Shown: positions 45,641 to 56,537, counted from the first letter of the stretch. The stretch: DNA of 64,000 nucleotides from Pomphorhynchus laevis (GCA_012934845.2 WNNJ02002497.1:1-64000), one strand, 5' to 3'. Numbers and translations are program-made. The notes: generated by a model not told the origin, from the letters alone.

Positions 45641-46016
45641 CTGATTCGTGGATAAATCGAAATTTTGATTATATTTTCATACTGACGTTCATGCCTTACT
45701 AACCTACTAACTGCGCGTGAAAAATGGGCTGATGCTCTGGGGGCTGGGTTTCAGGTTTATACAGTATTCCTTGATTTTTCGAAAGCTTTTGATAGGGTAC
45801 CACACGACGGCATAGTGTCTTTACTGTATCACTATGGACTTAATTTATATATTTGTGAGTGGGTCAGGCAATTTCTATCGAAAAGGTCTTTTTGAGTTTG
45901 TGTGGGGGTGTGTGTTTTCTTATTCGGTAAATGTTAATTCTGGCGTACCGCAGTGATCAGTCTTTGGGCCACTGCTCTTCTGATTCGTCGATAAATCGAA
46001 ATTTTGATTATATTTT
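45641..46016 (+). mobile_element. 302-bp internal LINE RT slice between 37-bp direct repeats
   Basis: 45678-45979 reads LTNLLTAREKWADA-like sequence, VFLDFSKAFDRVPHDGIVSL and WVRQFLSKRSF, i.e. RT motifs 2a-4 of a CR1-like element related to the one at 51.7-53.9 kb. Both element ends are missing. It is flanked by a 37-bp direct repeat (45641-45677 and 45980-46016, one mismatch) that contains GATAAATCGAAATTTTGATT. Confidence 0.8.
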
Positions 46017-46255
46017 GAAAAAATTAAAAAATAAATATATTATAAAACTATATTTCTAAATTAAAAAAGTTCATAGTGGTTGTTTTAGAGATTAAAAAGT
46101 GCAAATAAGTATCATTATTTTCTTTTTAAGAAATTTGCAAACGGAGTGTATTGTTACAAAAACAAAATTCGATTCTGCTAGTAGTGTAACTGGTGATCGT
46201 TAACCGGTTAATGTACACTAATGAAGTACATTAATGTGTGCATTAAGTACATTAT

Positions 46256-46965
46256 TCATCAATCATCCCCATAGTCCACAATCTCACTTTCTTAGGATTC
46301 CACTTCGATGATACCTTTCCCTTGAACCCTTCATCCGCGACAAGGTCCGCTCATCTAACTTAATTCTCCATGACATCCGCCGTATCCACCCTCTTATCGA
46401 CTTCCGTTCTTGTATGTATCTTCTTTCATTGCTTCTTTTCCCTAAAATCGATTACTGCCTTAGCCTTTTCGCCAATTCTCCAAAATCCATCATCCTACCT
46501 CTACGACGCATAATCAACTCCGCAGTTCGAGTGCTCCGACGTCTTCGTCGCTTCGACCACACATCCACATATTTTGCCCAACTCTCCTGGCCCACCATCC
46601 ACATCCGCACACAACTCCGCCTTCTCGTAATTTTTCGTCTCATCGCTGTCGGCACCTTATTGTTCATCAACCTCCCTTTCTTAGACGACACTCGCTCCAT
46701 CTCTCTATCACTGAGTTCCTGTAATTCTCTCCTACTCCACGTTCCTAATTTCTCCAACAACTATGTTCTCCGATCCTTCCTCGTCGGCGCCTTACTTGCC
46801 TGGAATCAACTCCCTCTCGATGTCCGCCGCGCTCCCTCCTTTATCACATTCAAACACCTCCTTCGTTCATACCTTCTCGACACATGATTTACAGTTTTGT
46901 TTTGTTGTGGTCGTGTAAGCGTGCGCTGGCACGCATTTGCCACGTTAAAATAAATCTTTTTTATA
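46256..46965 (+). mobile_element. L2a-family 3' fragment, 5'-truncated
   Basis: Matches the last 700 bp of L2a in inverse orientation. Coding remnant 46414-46887: FPKIDYCLSLFANSPKSIIL, RVLRRLRRFDHTSTYFAQLS, and the end FKHLLRSYLLDT. The 3' UTR has the GCGTGC/GCACGC hairpin (46919-46934) and TTAAAATAAATC. Typical 5'-truncated LINE insert with one frameshift upstream of 46414. Confidence 0.92.
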
Positions 46966-46970
46966 ATTAT

Positions 46971-46995
46971 AGATTTTCTAAATTGTAGAAAATCT
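46971..46995. repeat. 10-bp perfect hairpin after an L2 3' end
   Basis: AGATTTTCTA, AATTG, TAGAAAATCT, in the 46 bp between the two convergent L2 copies. Confidence 0.88.
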
Positions 46996-47038
46996 TAACA
47001 ATACAAATAATAATACATATTTATTTAATGTGGCAAAT

Positions 47039-47055
47039 GCGTACAAGCTGTACGC
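47039..47055 (-). other. L2b 3'-terminal hairpin
   Basis: GCGTACA-AGC-TGTACGC, a 7-bp stem with a 3-nt loop, same position and flanks (GTAAG on one side, ATTTGCCAC on the other) as the L2a hairpin. The fifth stem pair is A-T instead of G-C. Confidence 0.78.
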
Positions 47056-47084
47056 TTACAAGTCCACAAACAAAAATGAAAAAG

Positions 47085-49985
47085 TCAAGCAGATAAATTG
47101 TTAAAATGGGATCGGATTTGTCGTTTGAAGCACAGCAGGGAAGTTGATTGGCGTATATGAATGGGCAGATGATTCCACGATAGAGGAGCAGCCACCAGGA
47201 ATGAGCGGAGTCCAAAGGAGGTAAAGTAGTTTGGGACATGTAAAAGAAGGAAATTACGGGAACGCAGAGCACAGTACACAGAACGAGAATTGTCGAGAAA
47301 AGGAACGTTAAGAAATGAAGGGGTATGAAAAGTTACAAGGCGGAAAGCAACGATAAGACGAATTTGAACACGACAATAAATTGTAGGCAAATCGAGAGAA
47401 GCAAGATGGTAGGATGTATGATCAAAACGACGAAGACGGAGGAGAATTCGGACAGCTGCGTTGACGATGCGTTGTAGGGGAAGAAGAGTGGATTTCGGTG
47501 AGTTGAAAAATAGACTAAGACAGTAATCAAGTCTTGAGAAAATGAGAGAAGATATGAGAGTCATACAAGGGAAATCGATCAATCTAAGAATTTGAAAAGG
47601 TTGCGGAGAATCAAGGTAGATGAGCGTAATTTATCTCTAACGAAAGGTTTAAGTGAAAGTCGGTTGTCGAAATGAAAGCCTAGGAAAACGAGATTATCAA
47701 CGATAGGAAGAATTGTAGAATTAAATGATACGGAGGGAGGTTCGAAGCTGAGGCGTCGAGGTAGGATCCACATAATTTTGGATTTATCAGGATTCAGAGA
47801 AAGGCGAAGGGAAGAAAGATGATTGGAAATTGAGACAAGACAGTCCGAAGCGGAAACACTAAGATCGTGAATACGATAAACAGGTGCATGAGCATAGATG
47901 ATAATGTCATCAGCATATTGCATAACATGGAAGTTAAATTTATGAGAAATCGAAGACAAATCACCAAGAAGAAGAGAGAAAAGTATAGGGCCTAATACGG
48001 AGCCTTGTGGAACACCGGACGGAATGGACGAAGGATGGGAGAGAGAACAGTTAGAATATACGCGAAATGTACGGTTTGATAGATATGAAGAAAACCATGA
48101 TACAGTGGGTGAAGAGAAGCCATAATCATGACGAAGGCGATGGAGAAGAATCGAGTGATCGACGATGTCAAAAGCAGACGATAGATCAAGAGAAACTATG
48201 ACACTACATAATTTATGATCGCGCGATATGAGTAAGTCGTTATAAACTTTAAGACATGCAATTTCGGTAGAGTAATTAGAGCGAAAAGCGGCTTGGAAGA
48301 GAGGAAATAAGTTAGAGGAATAGAGATATGTATTAACTTGCTTAAGAACGAGACGCTCAAGGAGTTTAGAGAGGGTTGGGAGAAGTGAGATTGGACGGTA
48401 CGAAGATGGTAGTGAGGAGTCGAGAGATTGCTTTTTGATGAGAGGACGAACAGTGGCGCATTTCCAGATGGAAGGAAATGTACGGCTACGGATGGACGAG
48501 TTGAACAATGTGGTTAGGAAGGGTAAGATAAATGAGCAGATATTTTTAAGCAAGTGAGTGGGAATTGGGTCAGAAGGAGAGGTTTTATTAGGTAAGGACA
48601 GCAGAACCGAAGAAACTTCATCAGACTAAACGGGAAGAAGGTGGAATAGTTCTGGGAGGGAAGTATTTAAAGATAAGAGTGGGTACAAGGGGGCTATGGG
48701 CAGTAGGAAAAGTAAATTAGATAGCTTAGTTTGTAGATAAGAAGAAAATTCATCAGGATTTATATTACAAGGGGTATATGATCGTGAAAGAATTGAGTTT
48801 AAGATTTTCCAATGAGATTTACAATTGGAAGATGACTCGAGTTGATTTCGCCAAAATAGAGTACGTTTAGTACGTATAAGAATGAGATGTGAACGGCGTT
48901 GAGAAAAGTAGGAATCACGAAGATTTGGAGGGAGTGAGTTGGGTGAACGTTTAAGAAAGCGTTTATACATACGAAAAGAGTGACGGAGTCGACGCTTAGA
49001 AAGACTACATTCAGAATCGAACCAGGGAGCATGGCGCAAGCGCTGGGAACGTCGAAGTCGACTAGGCAGAAGGTTATTGAGGATCGACGTAAGTTCAGAA
49101 TCAAACAGAATGCAGAGATCATCGGGAGAGATAGTTAAGAGGAAGTGTAAAGAGTGAAGAATTGAGTAAGGCTGTGCAGAGAACAGGGATATCAAGAAGC
49201 TTCTAGGGTCGACTTGGTGTAGATAAAGATAAAGGCGGAGAAGGAGGATGGGGACGAGTAAGAGTAAGAGTGACAAGGAAATGATCGGACAAACCAGGAT
49301 CAGTAATTGACAAGGAGGTATAGTCATTGAAGCAGTTAGGAACAGCAATGATGTCGAGAGCATCGCCGAGAATATGAGTTGGGCTTGTTGAAAGTAATTT
49401 ATAGCTAAAATCAGAAAAAAGATTAGTTAAAGTGATAGAGTCAGAGTCAGACTGGCGATCAAGACGAATGTTAAAGTCACCGAGAACAAAAGAAGGAGTA
49501 TAAGACAATGAACAGTGAGACATTAGATCTGCAAGGTCGTTAAAGAAGATACGTGATGGGGCAACTGAACCTGGACGGTATACAATCACAAGTTCCAGAG
49601 GGAAAGGCGTTGATAATCTGCATATGAGTAATTCGAACGAAGTGTAACGGATGTTAACGTTGATTTTACGTAAAGACATTGGGTGACGAGCAATGGCAAC
49701 AATACCGCCATGGTTAGACGCAGTAGATGTATGAGATGTAATTTGACGAGCTGATTCAACTAGAGAACAACTAGAGCGACATAGACGACGAATAGCAAGA
49801 TCGTCGGAGTCAGAGTGCCAGGATTCGGTAATGCAGAGAATATCGATAGATAATTGATCGAAGATATCGAGAAGCATATCAGCTTTATGAAGAATGGAGC
49901 GAGTATTGAATAGACTAAGACGAAAAGTATGCTTAGGAGCGAGATCGACTAGCGAAGAAGACAAGGGGGAGAGATGGGACGCCAT
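47085..49985 (-). pseudogene. L2b ORF2: APE endonuclease and RT, three frameshifts
   Basis: ATG 49985 (MASHLSPLSSSL). Endonuclease 49985-49203: RLSLFNTRSILHKADMLL, CITESWHSDSDDLAI, GGIVAIARHP, SFVLGDFNIRLD, ILGDALDIIAV and GLSDHFLVTL. RT 48553-47579: VRPLIKKQSLDSSLPSSYRP, FQAAFRSNYSTEIACLKVYN, VSLDLSSAFDIVDHSILL, GVPQGSVLGPILFSLLLGDL, MQYADDIIIYAH and PDKSKIMWILPRR. Tail 47582-47085: FSRLDYCLSLFFNSPKSTLL to SHFNNLSA. Frames change near 49280, 48590 and 47580. All motif residues needed for catalysis are visible. Confidence 0.9.
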
Positions 49986-51273
49986 CGAATTTTTGGCCTT
50001 GTGTGAAGAACGTGAAAATTTCCGTTGATTTTACGTATAGATAAGGATGACTCGCCGTTTGTTTCACGGCGATGTTTTTCAATGAGAGCTAAATTGAGCT
50101 GGGCAATATCAGAAGGGGAGCGGTCAGGAAAGATACGACAAGTAGATGAAGTGGTAAGAAGTTTAAAACGTTGGGAGAGTACCGAAGAGGCATGTGAACT
50201 ATGTCGGAAAACGATTTTTAAGAGTGGAGGACTGAGATGATTGGATTTAGTGGATTTGTTTAAACGAATAAAGGATACAGGAGCGATATTATTGAAGAGT
50301 GATAAGTTATCATCAGGAAGAATGGTTGCTAGGATAGACCTGAAAGCAGATACATCATCATCGAGGCGAGATTGTGGAGAAGCAGATTCGGAAAGCTCTA
50401 AGTTTGATATGATTATACAGCGATCGCGCGAAGGAAACGATTTCGTGGAAGTGGTGGACGGACACAGTTGGTAGGAGTCGAGGTAGATGAGCAGATAGAA
50501 GTGGAAATGACAGGGGTGCTTGATAAAGTATTAATATTGGTTGGAGCAAGTGTAACAGGAGCGGGGTGTTTAATCGGTTGATCAGATATGTGACTGGATA
50601 TGATTTTAAATGAAGGATGTAAATTATTTGGAAGTGATACGAGGGAGGTAGAGTAAGGAGAATTAAGATAGGTTGGGGCATGAGTGACAGGAATGGAGTG
50701 TTGAATCAGTTGATCGGAAATGTTACTGGAAATGATTTTGATGGAAGGGTGTAAATTATTGAGAGGTGATACAGGGGAGGTCGAGTAAGGAGTACGTGAG
50801 GAGAATAAAGAAGTTTGAGATTTATTTAGATTGGGGGAGGAATAGGAAAGAGGAGGTACGAGATGAAAAGCTTTACCGTTAGCATTGTTAGAATGAGAAA
50901 AATTAATGGAAGTTTGGTACGTAGTTGAACGAGGAGTGTGTGAGAGAGTAGGTTCAATAATGGGATTATATGATGCAAAGTCAGGTGTTGATGCGAGGGA
51001 AACATCTAAAACAGCATTGGTCTGAGTGGTCGTGTGTGATACAGGAGTAGATGAGCAGGATAAATGTAGTAGTCGTACTGATGTACAAAAATCGCAAGTG
51101 AAATGTTTACGTTTATACACCGAGTGGCCGAATATTTTAACACGAACAAGTGTTCATACATCGCAATCTTTGGAATCGCATCCAACTTCAAAGCTGATAT
51201 AACCATCATTGCATTCCGGTGTGGAAGATTCTTGATCAGGAACAGGGATCTGAGATCGCGCTTTTTTAGGCAT
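49949..51273 (-). pseudogene. L2b ORF1: Cys4-finger protein, broken
   Basis: ATG at 51273 (MPKKARSQIPVPD). Finger CDSKDCDV ... FTCDFC; the codon after CDV is TGA (51154-51156) where L2a and CR1 have Trp, so the stop probably arose from TGG. The same frame continues to 50413 through a Ser/Thr/Pro-rich segment with two tandem copies of an 'NLHPS-KIISS-ISDQ' unit. The C-terminal third is shifted: RCVIV-like, SVLSQRFKLL-like, then LIEKHRRETNGESSLSIRK and HTRPKIRW. The ORF1 stop TAG is at 49949-49951, 37 nt inside ORF2. Confidence 0.8.
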
Positions 51274-51318
51274 GACCTTTTATCGATAGATTGAACTCAA
51301 TCCGCGAGCGTAGCGAAC

Positions 51319-51378
51319 GGAACTGACATGAATAATCTGGAACTGACAGGAATAATCTGGAACTGACAGGAATAATCT
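51319..51378. repeat. Three 20-bp tandem units in the L2b leader
   Basis: GGAACTGACAGGAATAATCT three times (one base differs in the first). They lie between the shared 30-bp block and the ORF1 start, where LINE promoters often carry short tandem units. Confidence 0.92.
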
Positions 51379-51699
51379 GGAATGTATTTACTTTAGATCT
51401 CAAACTTTTTTATCATTATGTAGATATAGTTTGATTTTGAAAACCAAATAGAACAATTATCGCTGATTAGTTTGAGTTCGCCGGTACTTGGGATTTGGAA
51501 TGAATTGGCTACAACGGTTTTAGTTGCTGAAAATTTTATTGTAAGTAACTTTAATCAACAACTTTTATCAAGTATAAAATATTTTTTATGAATTTTTTAT
51601 AAAATATTTTTTCTTAAGAATAAAATATTTTTTAATTTATAGTGCATTTACACTAAAGGTAAAAATAAATTCCGTAACGCAAATGCTACGAAATGTGTA

Positions 51700-53935
51700 C
51701 TGTTAGAAGTTCTAAATGTGTACAGTGGGATTAGTGATGCTTGTGTTGCCATCCCAGGCTTCTCATTATTTAGAACAGACGGACATGATAAATGTAGAGG
51801 TGGTGGAGTTGCCTTTTACGTCGCTAACAGAATTATCGTAAGGAACTCCATGTCATATTGCGTCGGACGAATGGAGTTACTTTATTTAATGATAGAATCA
51901 GGTGACATCACCATGCCCATTTGTGTATGCTATCGCGCTCGATGCTCATCTTGCTTATCACCAAGTTTAATTGAGTATCTTACTGATCTCACAAAGTCGT
52001 CCAATTTTATCCTTCTTAAAGACTTCAATATTCCTAATATAACAGGGAATACCCCATTCGAATGTCATCAAGGTGGATGCCATTTGGATACCGAATTATG
52101 GAACTTTCTCGTTGATGATCTATCTCTTATACAACACGTAACCCAGGCAACCAGGTTTATGGGACATAGTTCTTCCTTGCTAGATTTAGTTTTTAGTAAA
52201 TCTCTACTAGATGTCCATGAAATTCAATATGATCCTCCCATAGGTCTTAGTGACCATCTTGTCATTAAGTTTACTTCTAGTGCTCTTGTCCATGTATCCC
52301 CTGCCGAAACTAAACATCTGAAACGTAACTGGTACAACGTGGGTATTGATTTATTACGTACGCTCGCAATTAGAACGGGTCTTCACAAAAGTGACATTAC
52401 CCATGTCAGTGATTGGGATACGTTATCAGCTTCCCTCAAATATATCACAGACTGCGTCGCTCCATTGAAACCCTTACAAAACCTTGCTAAACGCAAGCCT
52501 GCTTGGTTTGACGATGAGTTAGTGGGACTTTTAAGAAAACGGAATAAACTCTTTAAATCATCTCTGAATAATCAGGCACTTCGGTTAGAATATCTACAGT
52601 ATCGTCGTCGCTTTAAATACAAGAAATTGTCGAAGAGGCAAAAACATGAATCGAAAATCCTGGTATTATATAAAGTTCCTCCCAAGCCGTTCTGGAGCTA
52701 TGTAAATAAAAGTAGGAAAAGTTATTTCATCAATTTCCCTTTTGACCCATGACGGTAAGATTGCGAGAGATCCTGATGAAGTTGTGAGTATGTTGGCAGA
52801 GGACTTTGATCTTATTTGTCCCACTCCAATTAAAGATTTTCGTCCAGTGCAAATTCCTGAGACATTCGTCTCCCATATGCCATTAATTTCTCCAGCAGAG
52901 GTATCACGGGAATTGCGTAAATTATCTTGTTACACGTCGGCTGGGCCGGACGACATTCATCCTTTTATTCTTCAAAAACTGCATGACCTGCTAGCATTCC
53001 AATTATCAGAGATGTTTAACATGTCTCTATGTACATCATACATCCCTGATCAGTGGAAGCGATCTCACATTACTCCTATATACAAAAAATGGAACAGAGA
53101 AGACCCGTCCAATTATCGTCCTGCAAGTCTGACAAGCGTTGTATGTAAATGCCTTGAAAGGTTCGTGCATAAATACATAACTTCTCATATGGATAGATTT
53201 AAACTTCTGCACCCTTCTCAACATGGATTTCGAACTGGTCGATCATGCCTTAGTAATTTAATTATGGCTCGTGAAAATTGGGCAGATGTAGTAGCGGATG
53301 GGTGTGGGGTCGATGTAATTTTTATCGATTTTAGCCGGGCGTTTGACCGAGTACCACATGATCATTTGCTAGTCGTTTTGGCTAAATACGGTATAGATCC
53401 CCATGTAGTTCGTTGGATTAGTTCGTTCTTGAAGGGTCGGTCATATTAAGTGAGGCTAGGCAGTAGTGTTTCTTCACAACGTCATGTTTGTGCCGGAGTG
53501 CCTCAAGGTACTGTTCTCGGCCCTATACTGTTTAACATTTTCCTTCAGGATCTGTTATTAAGACTGAGATGCAAAATCCTAGCGTTTGCGGATGACCTCA
53601 AGTTATGGCGGTGCATTCAATCGTATCATGACTCTTTTCTGCTCCAGGAAGATTTAGATAATATTGTTATGTGGAGTAATGAGACAAAACTTATGTTAAA
53701 TATATCAAAGTGCTGCCACATGCACTTAGGACATAAGAAATTTCCTTCCAGATATAAATTAGGTTCCGAGACAATTACGCAGGTACAATGCACAAGAGAT
53801 TTGGGAATACTTGTGCACGAGTCATTGAAGAGTCGTCCAAACACGGACAGAATCATCCAAACAACCAGGAAACTTAGCTATGTGGATACATGTCTGCTTG
53901 TTAGAGCTTTAGTGATGTTTTATTAAGAAATGAAA
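51700..53935 (+). mobile_element. CR1-like LINE, second family, truncated at both ends
   Basis: Starts inside the endonuclease (ISDACVAIPGFSLFRTDGHD at 51727) and ends inside the region after the RT palm at about 53926. It differs from the CR1 at 41-45 kb at many sites, so it is another family. Two interruptions: a frameshift at about 52745 and an in-frame TAA at 53447-53449. The RT slice at 45678-45979 is related. Confidence 0.88.
51718..53926 (+). pseudogene. CR1-like ORF2 remnant
   Basis: Endonuclease: CRGGGVAFYVANRIIVRNSM, FILLKDFNIPNITGN (the usual GD before FN is KD here, so a key position is altered), SSSLLDLVFS, GLSDHLVIKF. Linker: KRKPAWFDDELVGLLRKRNK. RT: YTSAGPDDIHPFIL, HITPIYKKWNREDPSNYRPA, QHGFRTGRSCLSNLI, VIFIDFSRAFDRVPHDHLLV, GVPQGTVLGPILFNIFLQDL and LAFADDLKLWR (about 53580). 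The C-terminus is cut off after DLGILVHESL. Not functional. Confidence 0.88.
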
Positions 53936-54906
53936 TGTAAAACTAATCGAAATACTGAATTTTCATTGTTATCCAATATTTTTATTATTTGAACAAACAA
54001 AACATTTTGAATGTAATTGTACTAGTAACATTATTGAATATCTCTTTAAATTATTAAAGAGATATTAAATCATATCACATTATTAAATCATCTCAAACAT
54101 TATTGAATATATTTGGTCTTATACAATTTAGGAGAAACCGTATGTACCTTTAGCTTTGATGACCACTTAGCATCTACAACCAGTTCGAGAGAATACGCCG
54201 TTCGCTTAAATTTGTCGATAAAGCGACGCATCTACTTTACATTGTGTGTATCTAGTGCAGAAAGACTTTTGGTATAAATTAGTACAAAATAACCAGTCAG
54301 ATAGTAATGTTAGATGTTTCGACATCGTACATTGATATGGTCTGACATGGCTTAAATGTATTTGAATCATCATATCTTGAAAATATATTAAATCAAATGT
54401 TTTAAATGTACTTTTCAATACTCCTTACATCTCATTGACATTTTTTCAAAAAAGTGACGGAGTGTTTAAGTCATTTTCGATCTAAACTTTCGGCTCGTCA
54501 ACATAAGTAAAGGAAACTGGTAGTTAAACCTGATTAACAAGTCCCTCAGCGGGACTTTAACAGGTAATTAAAGTCTCGCTGAGTGTCACATTTAAGGATG
54601 ATACGTGATCGCATATCATACTCTTTATTTGGATATGCATACAATTGGAATCTGTATTGATACAGTTAGAATCATTAATGAGAATCTTGTGTTCAGTCGA
54701 TGCTCATGTTCGGGGTCATTGCTATGTTAAAATGGTGTTATTAGAGATATATACGGATCTTAAATTTTTCAAGTAACCAATATATGTAAAAGCGTGGATG
54801 AATTTTAGAATGGGACCCAAGCACTAGGATATATTTGATAAAAAAATATATGTAAAATTTGGAAGGTTGTTTCTCTAAATGCATTTTACCTTAAAAGCTT
54901 CAGTAA
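53936..54906. other. AT-rich stretch with two hairpins
   Basis: No gene recognised. Hairpins: 54037-54066 (13-bp perfect arms, AATATCTCTTTAA, loop ATTA) and 54545-54583 (14-bp arms CTCAGCGGGACTTT, one mismatch, 11-nt loop). Confidence 0.75.
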
Positions 54907-55201
54907 TTATTATTATGTAGACAACGTTACGAGCATAGCTCAGAGTGGCTGATAAATTGTATCTGAAATAGAACTCTGGTTGGTCGACAGGATCGCGATG
55001 TATGGAGCAGTTTGGTTCGTGCACTGCCTCTACGACTCGACACCCGGACCAGTGGTTGACAAGAAAAAAATTTCATTTGTTTTTTTTTCTTCAAGAAATT
55101 GTTGTTATTATCAAACTAGTCATTTATAGTTTGCTTTCTAATTTTAAGTTATTATTATGTAGACAACGTTACGAGCATTGCTCAGAGTTGCTGATAAACT
55201 G
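54907..55201. repeat. 53-bp direct repeat pair
   Basis: TTATTATTATGTAGACAACG and the following 33 bases occur at 54907-54959 and 55149-55201 with three differences. The 189 bp between them includes a GC-richer piece (54970-55060) and the short repeat shared with 18386-18424. Confidence 0.88.
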
Positions 55202-55686
55202 ATAGTCAAAATAAAAGAAAAAGAGAAAAATAAAAACAAATCAGTCAACAATTTAAAATAATCTGTCGTTTAAATTAGCTCACGAGTCGCCGCACTTATA
55301 ATTACTTAAACGATTCCGTGAATTTATTATTCGTTGTCCAAATTGAATTGTCCTAGAATTTACTATTCGTTGGCGACTAAGATAAAACGAGTGACCTCGC
55401 AAATCACGAGTTGATCGAGCTTAATTTTATTTAAAATTTACTGAAATTATAAAAATAGTAAAAAATTCGAAATTAGCATTTAAAGGATAGATGCTAAGAG
55501 CTATTGCATAAGATAGAAAGATGCTTTTTGTATTATTATTGGTAAGCATCATATGCATTTTATATCTTAACAACTGCTATTTGAACGACAAATAATTTTT
55601 AGTTTCTACTAAAATTATTATTATTTCTAAAACTTGTGATGTTTTTATCTTAAGGTTGATAATAAAGTGTTGAAGTACATACTAAA

Positions 55687-56537
55687 ATATTGAGGTTCTA
55701 TAAACGTCATTTAATATATTTTATTTTAATAATTTAAATTTAATTATTTATTATTATATCTGGATACAAGTGCAAATAAGGAATTATAAGGAATCTTCTT
55801 CTTTTTATTCGGCGTTTGTTCCGCTTCTTTACGGAGTCCGTTTTTTCACTGTCACCCCAATGGGCCTTATTGATGGTTGATGTTCGTTTGCACGAAGAAC
55901 GCCGCCATACCATCGTAGTCGCGTATTCGCGAAGTTCATTGATACACCATTTCGTACTGTTGATGCGACGGTTTTGTTTTACGACTTGCTTGTCACGAAG
56001 TCTATCGTCAACCCTCTTCCTTTCTCAGCACGGGCTTGGGACCGGCCATGGCAGAATGACAAGTTCAAACAAGGAATAATAAATACGTTTGCGTAATATT
56101 TAACACTCATTTTAAGTTGAAATTAATATACATGGTGAGCCGTAATCAATGGTAAGGTAGGGTAAGTGGTATTTTAAGGTATTTAGAGTATTTATCACGA
56201 AAACTAATTTTTAATTTTTTACCTAAAATTATATATTTTTTTAATTTTAACATTGTGAATATAGATGCTTTTCATTCAAACATTTAATAATTTCGTGGTG
56301 AACTACTTACTTAAATATTAAGGTTTTATAAACTTTATTTAAAAGATATTTAAATTGTAATACTTAAAATTTAATTATTTTTTTTTAATTTCATCAAGTT
56401 TTTTTGGATGCAAGAACAAAATATGGAAACAATATGTGTTCATAATATTAAACATCTAATCTAATTCTACACACTATAAGATTAAATTAATGTACATGGT
56501 AAGTCGTAAACAATGAGTCGGGAAATAGGGTAAATGG
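55687..56537. repeat. Two diverged tandem copies of an unknown repeat
   Basis: AATATTGAGGTTCTATAAAC (55687) to AATATACATGGTGAGCCGTA (56126 onward) is echoed by AATATTAAGGTTTTATAAAC (56318) to AATGTACATGGTAAGTCGTA (56488 onward). Order of blocks is the same. The left copy is longer because of the insert at 55795-56070. Non-coding, class unknown. Confidence 0.7.
55795..56070 (-). mobile_element. 276-bp GC-rich insert, possible LINE 3' fragment
   Basis: Flanked by AAGGAAT on both sides (55788-55794 and 56071-56077) and absent from the second tandem copy, so it is a discrete insertion. Base composition is far less AT-rich than its surroundings. On the minus strand it reads NTRLRWYGGVLRANEH, resembling the RLRW(Y/F)GHV(L/M)R motif at the end of RTE-type LINE proteins. 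The plus-strand frame of 87 codons is probably a shadow. Confidence 0.45.

Larger units (their letters stand above)
47012..51412 (-). mobile_element. L2-clade LINE copy L2b, full length, lightly broken
   Basis: Minus-strand element, second L2 family (about 60-65% protein identity to L2a by eye). Order: leader with three 20-bp repeats, ORF1, ORF2 overlapping it by 37 nt, 3' UTR with the GCGTACA/TGTACGC hairpin (47039-47055) and CCACATTAAATAAAT. ORF2 has three frame changes, ORF1 one stop and one or two shifts. It meets the L2a-type fragment tail to tail. Confidence 0.92.

Noticed and set aside
45641-46016. Complete short LINE insertion with target duplication
   Set aside because: Both LINE ends are missing and there is no 3' tail, so normal target-primed integration does not explain it; reported as an internal slice instead.
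50025-50474. Plus-strand ORFs across L2b ORF1
   Set aside because: Antisense to ORF1; the reverse strand carries the conserved C-terminal motif GESSLSI...HTRPKIRW.
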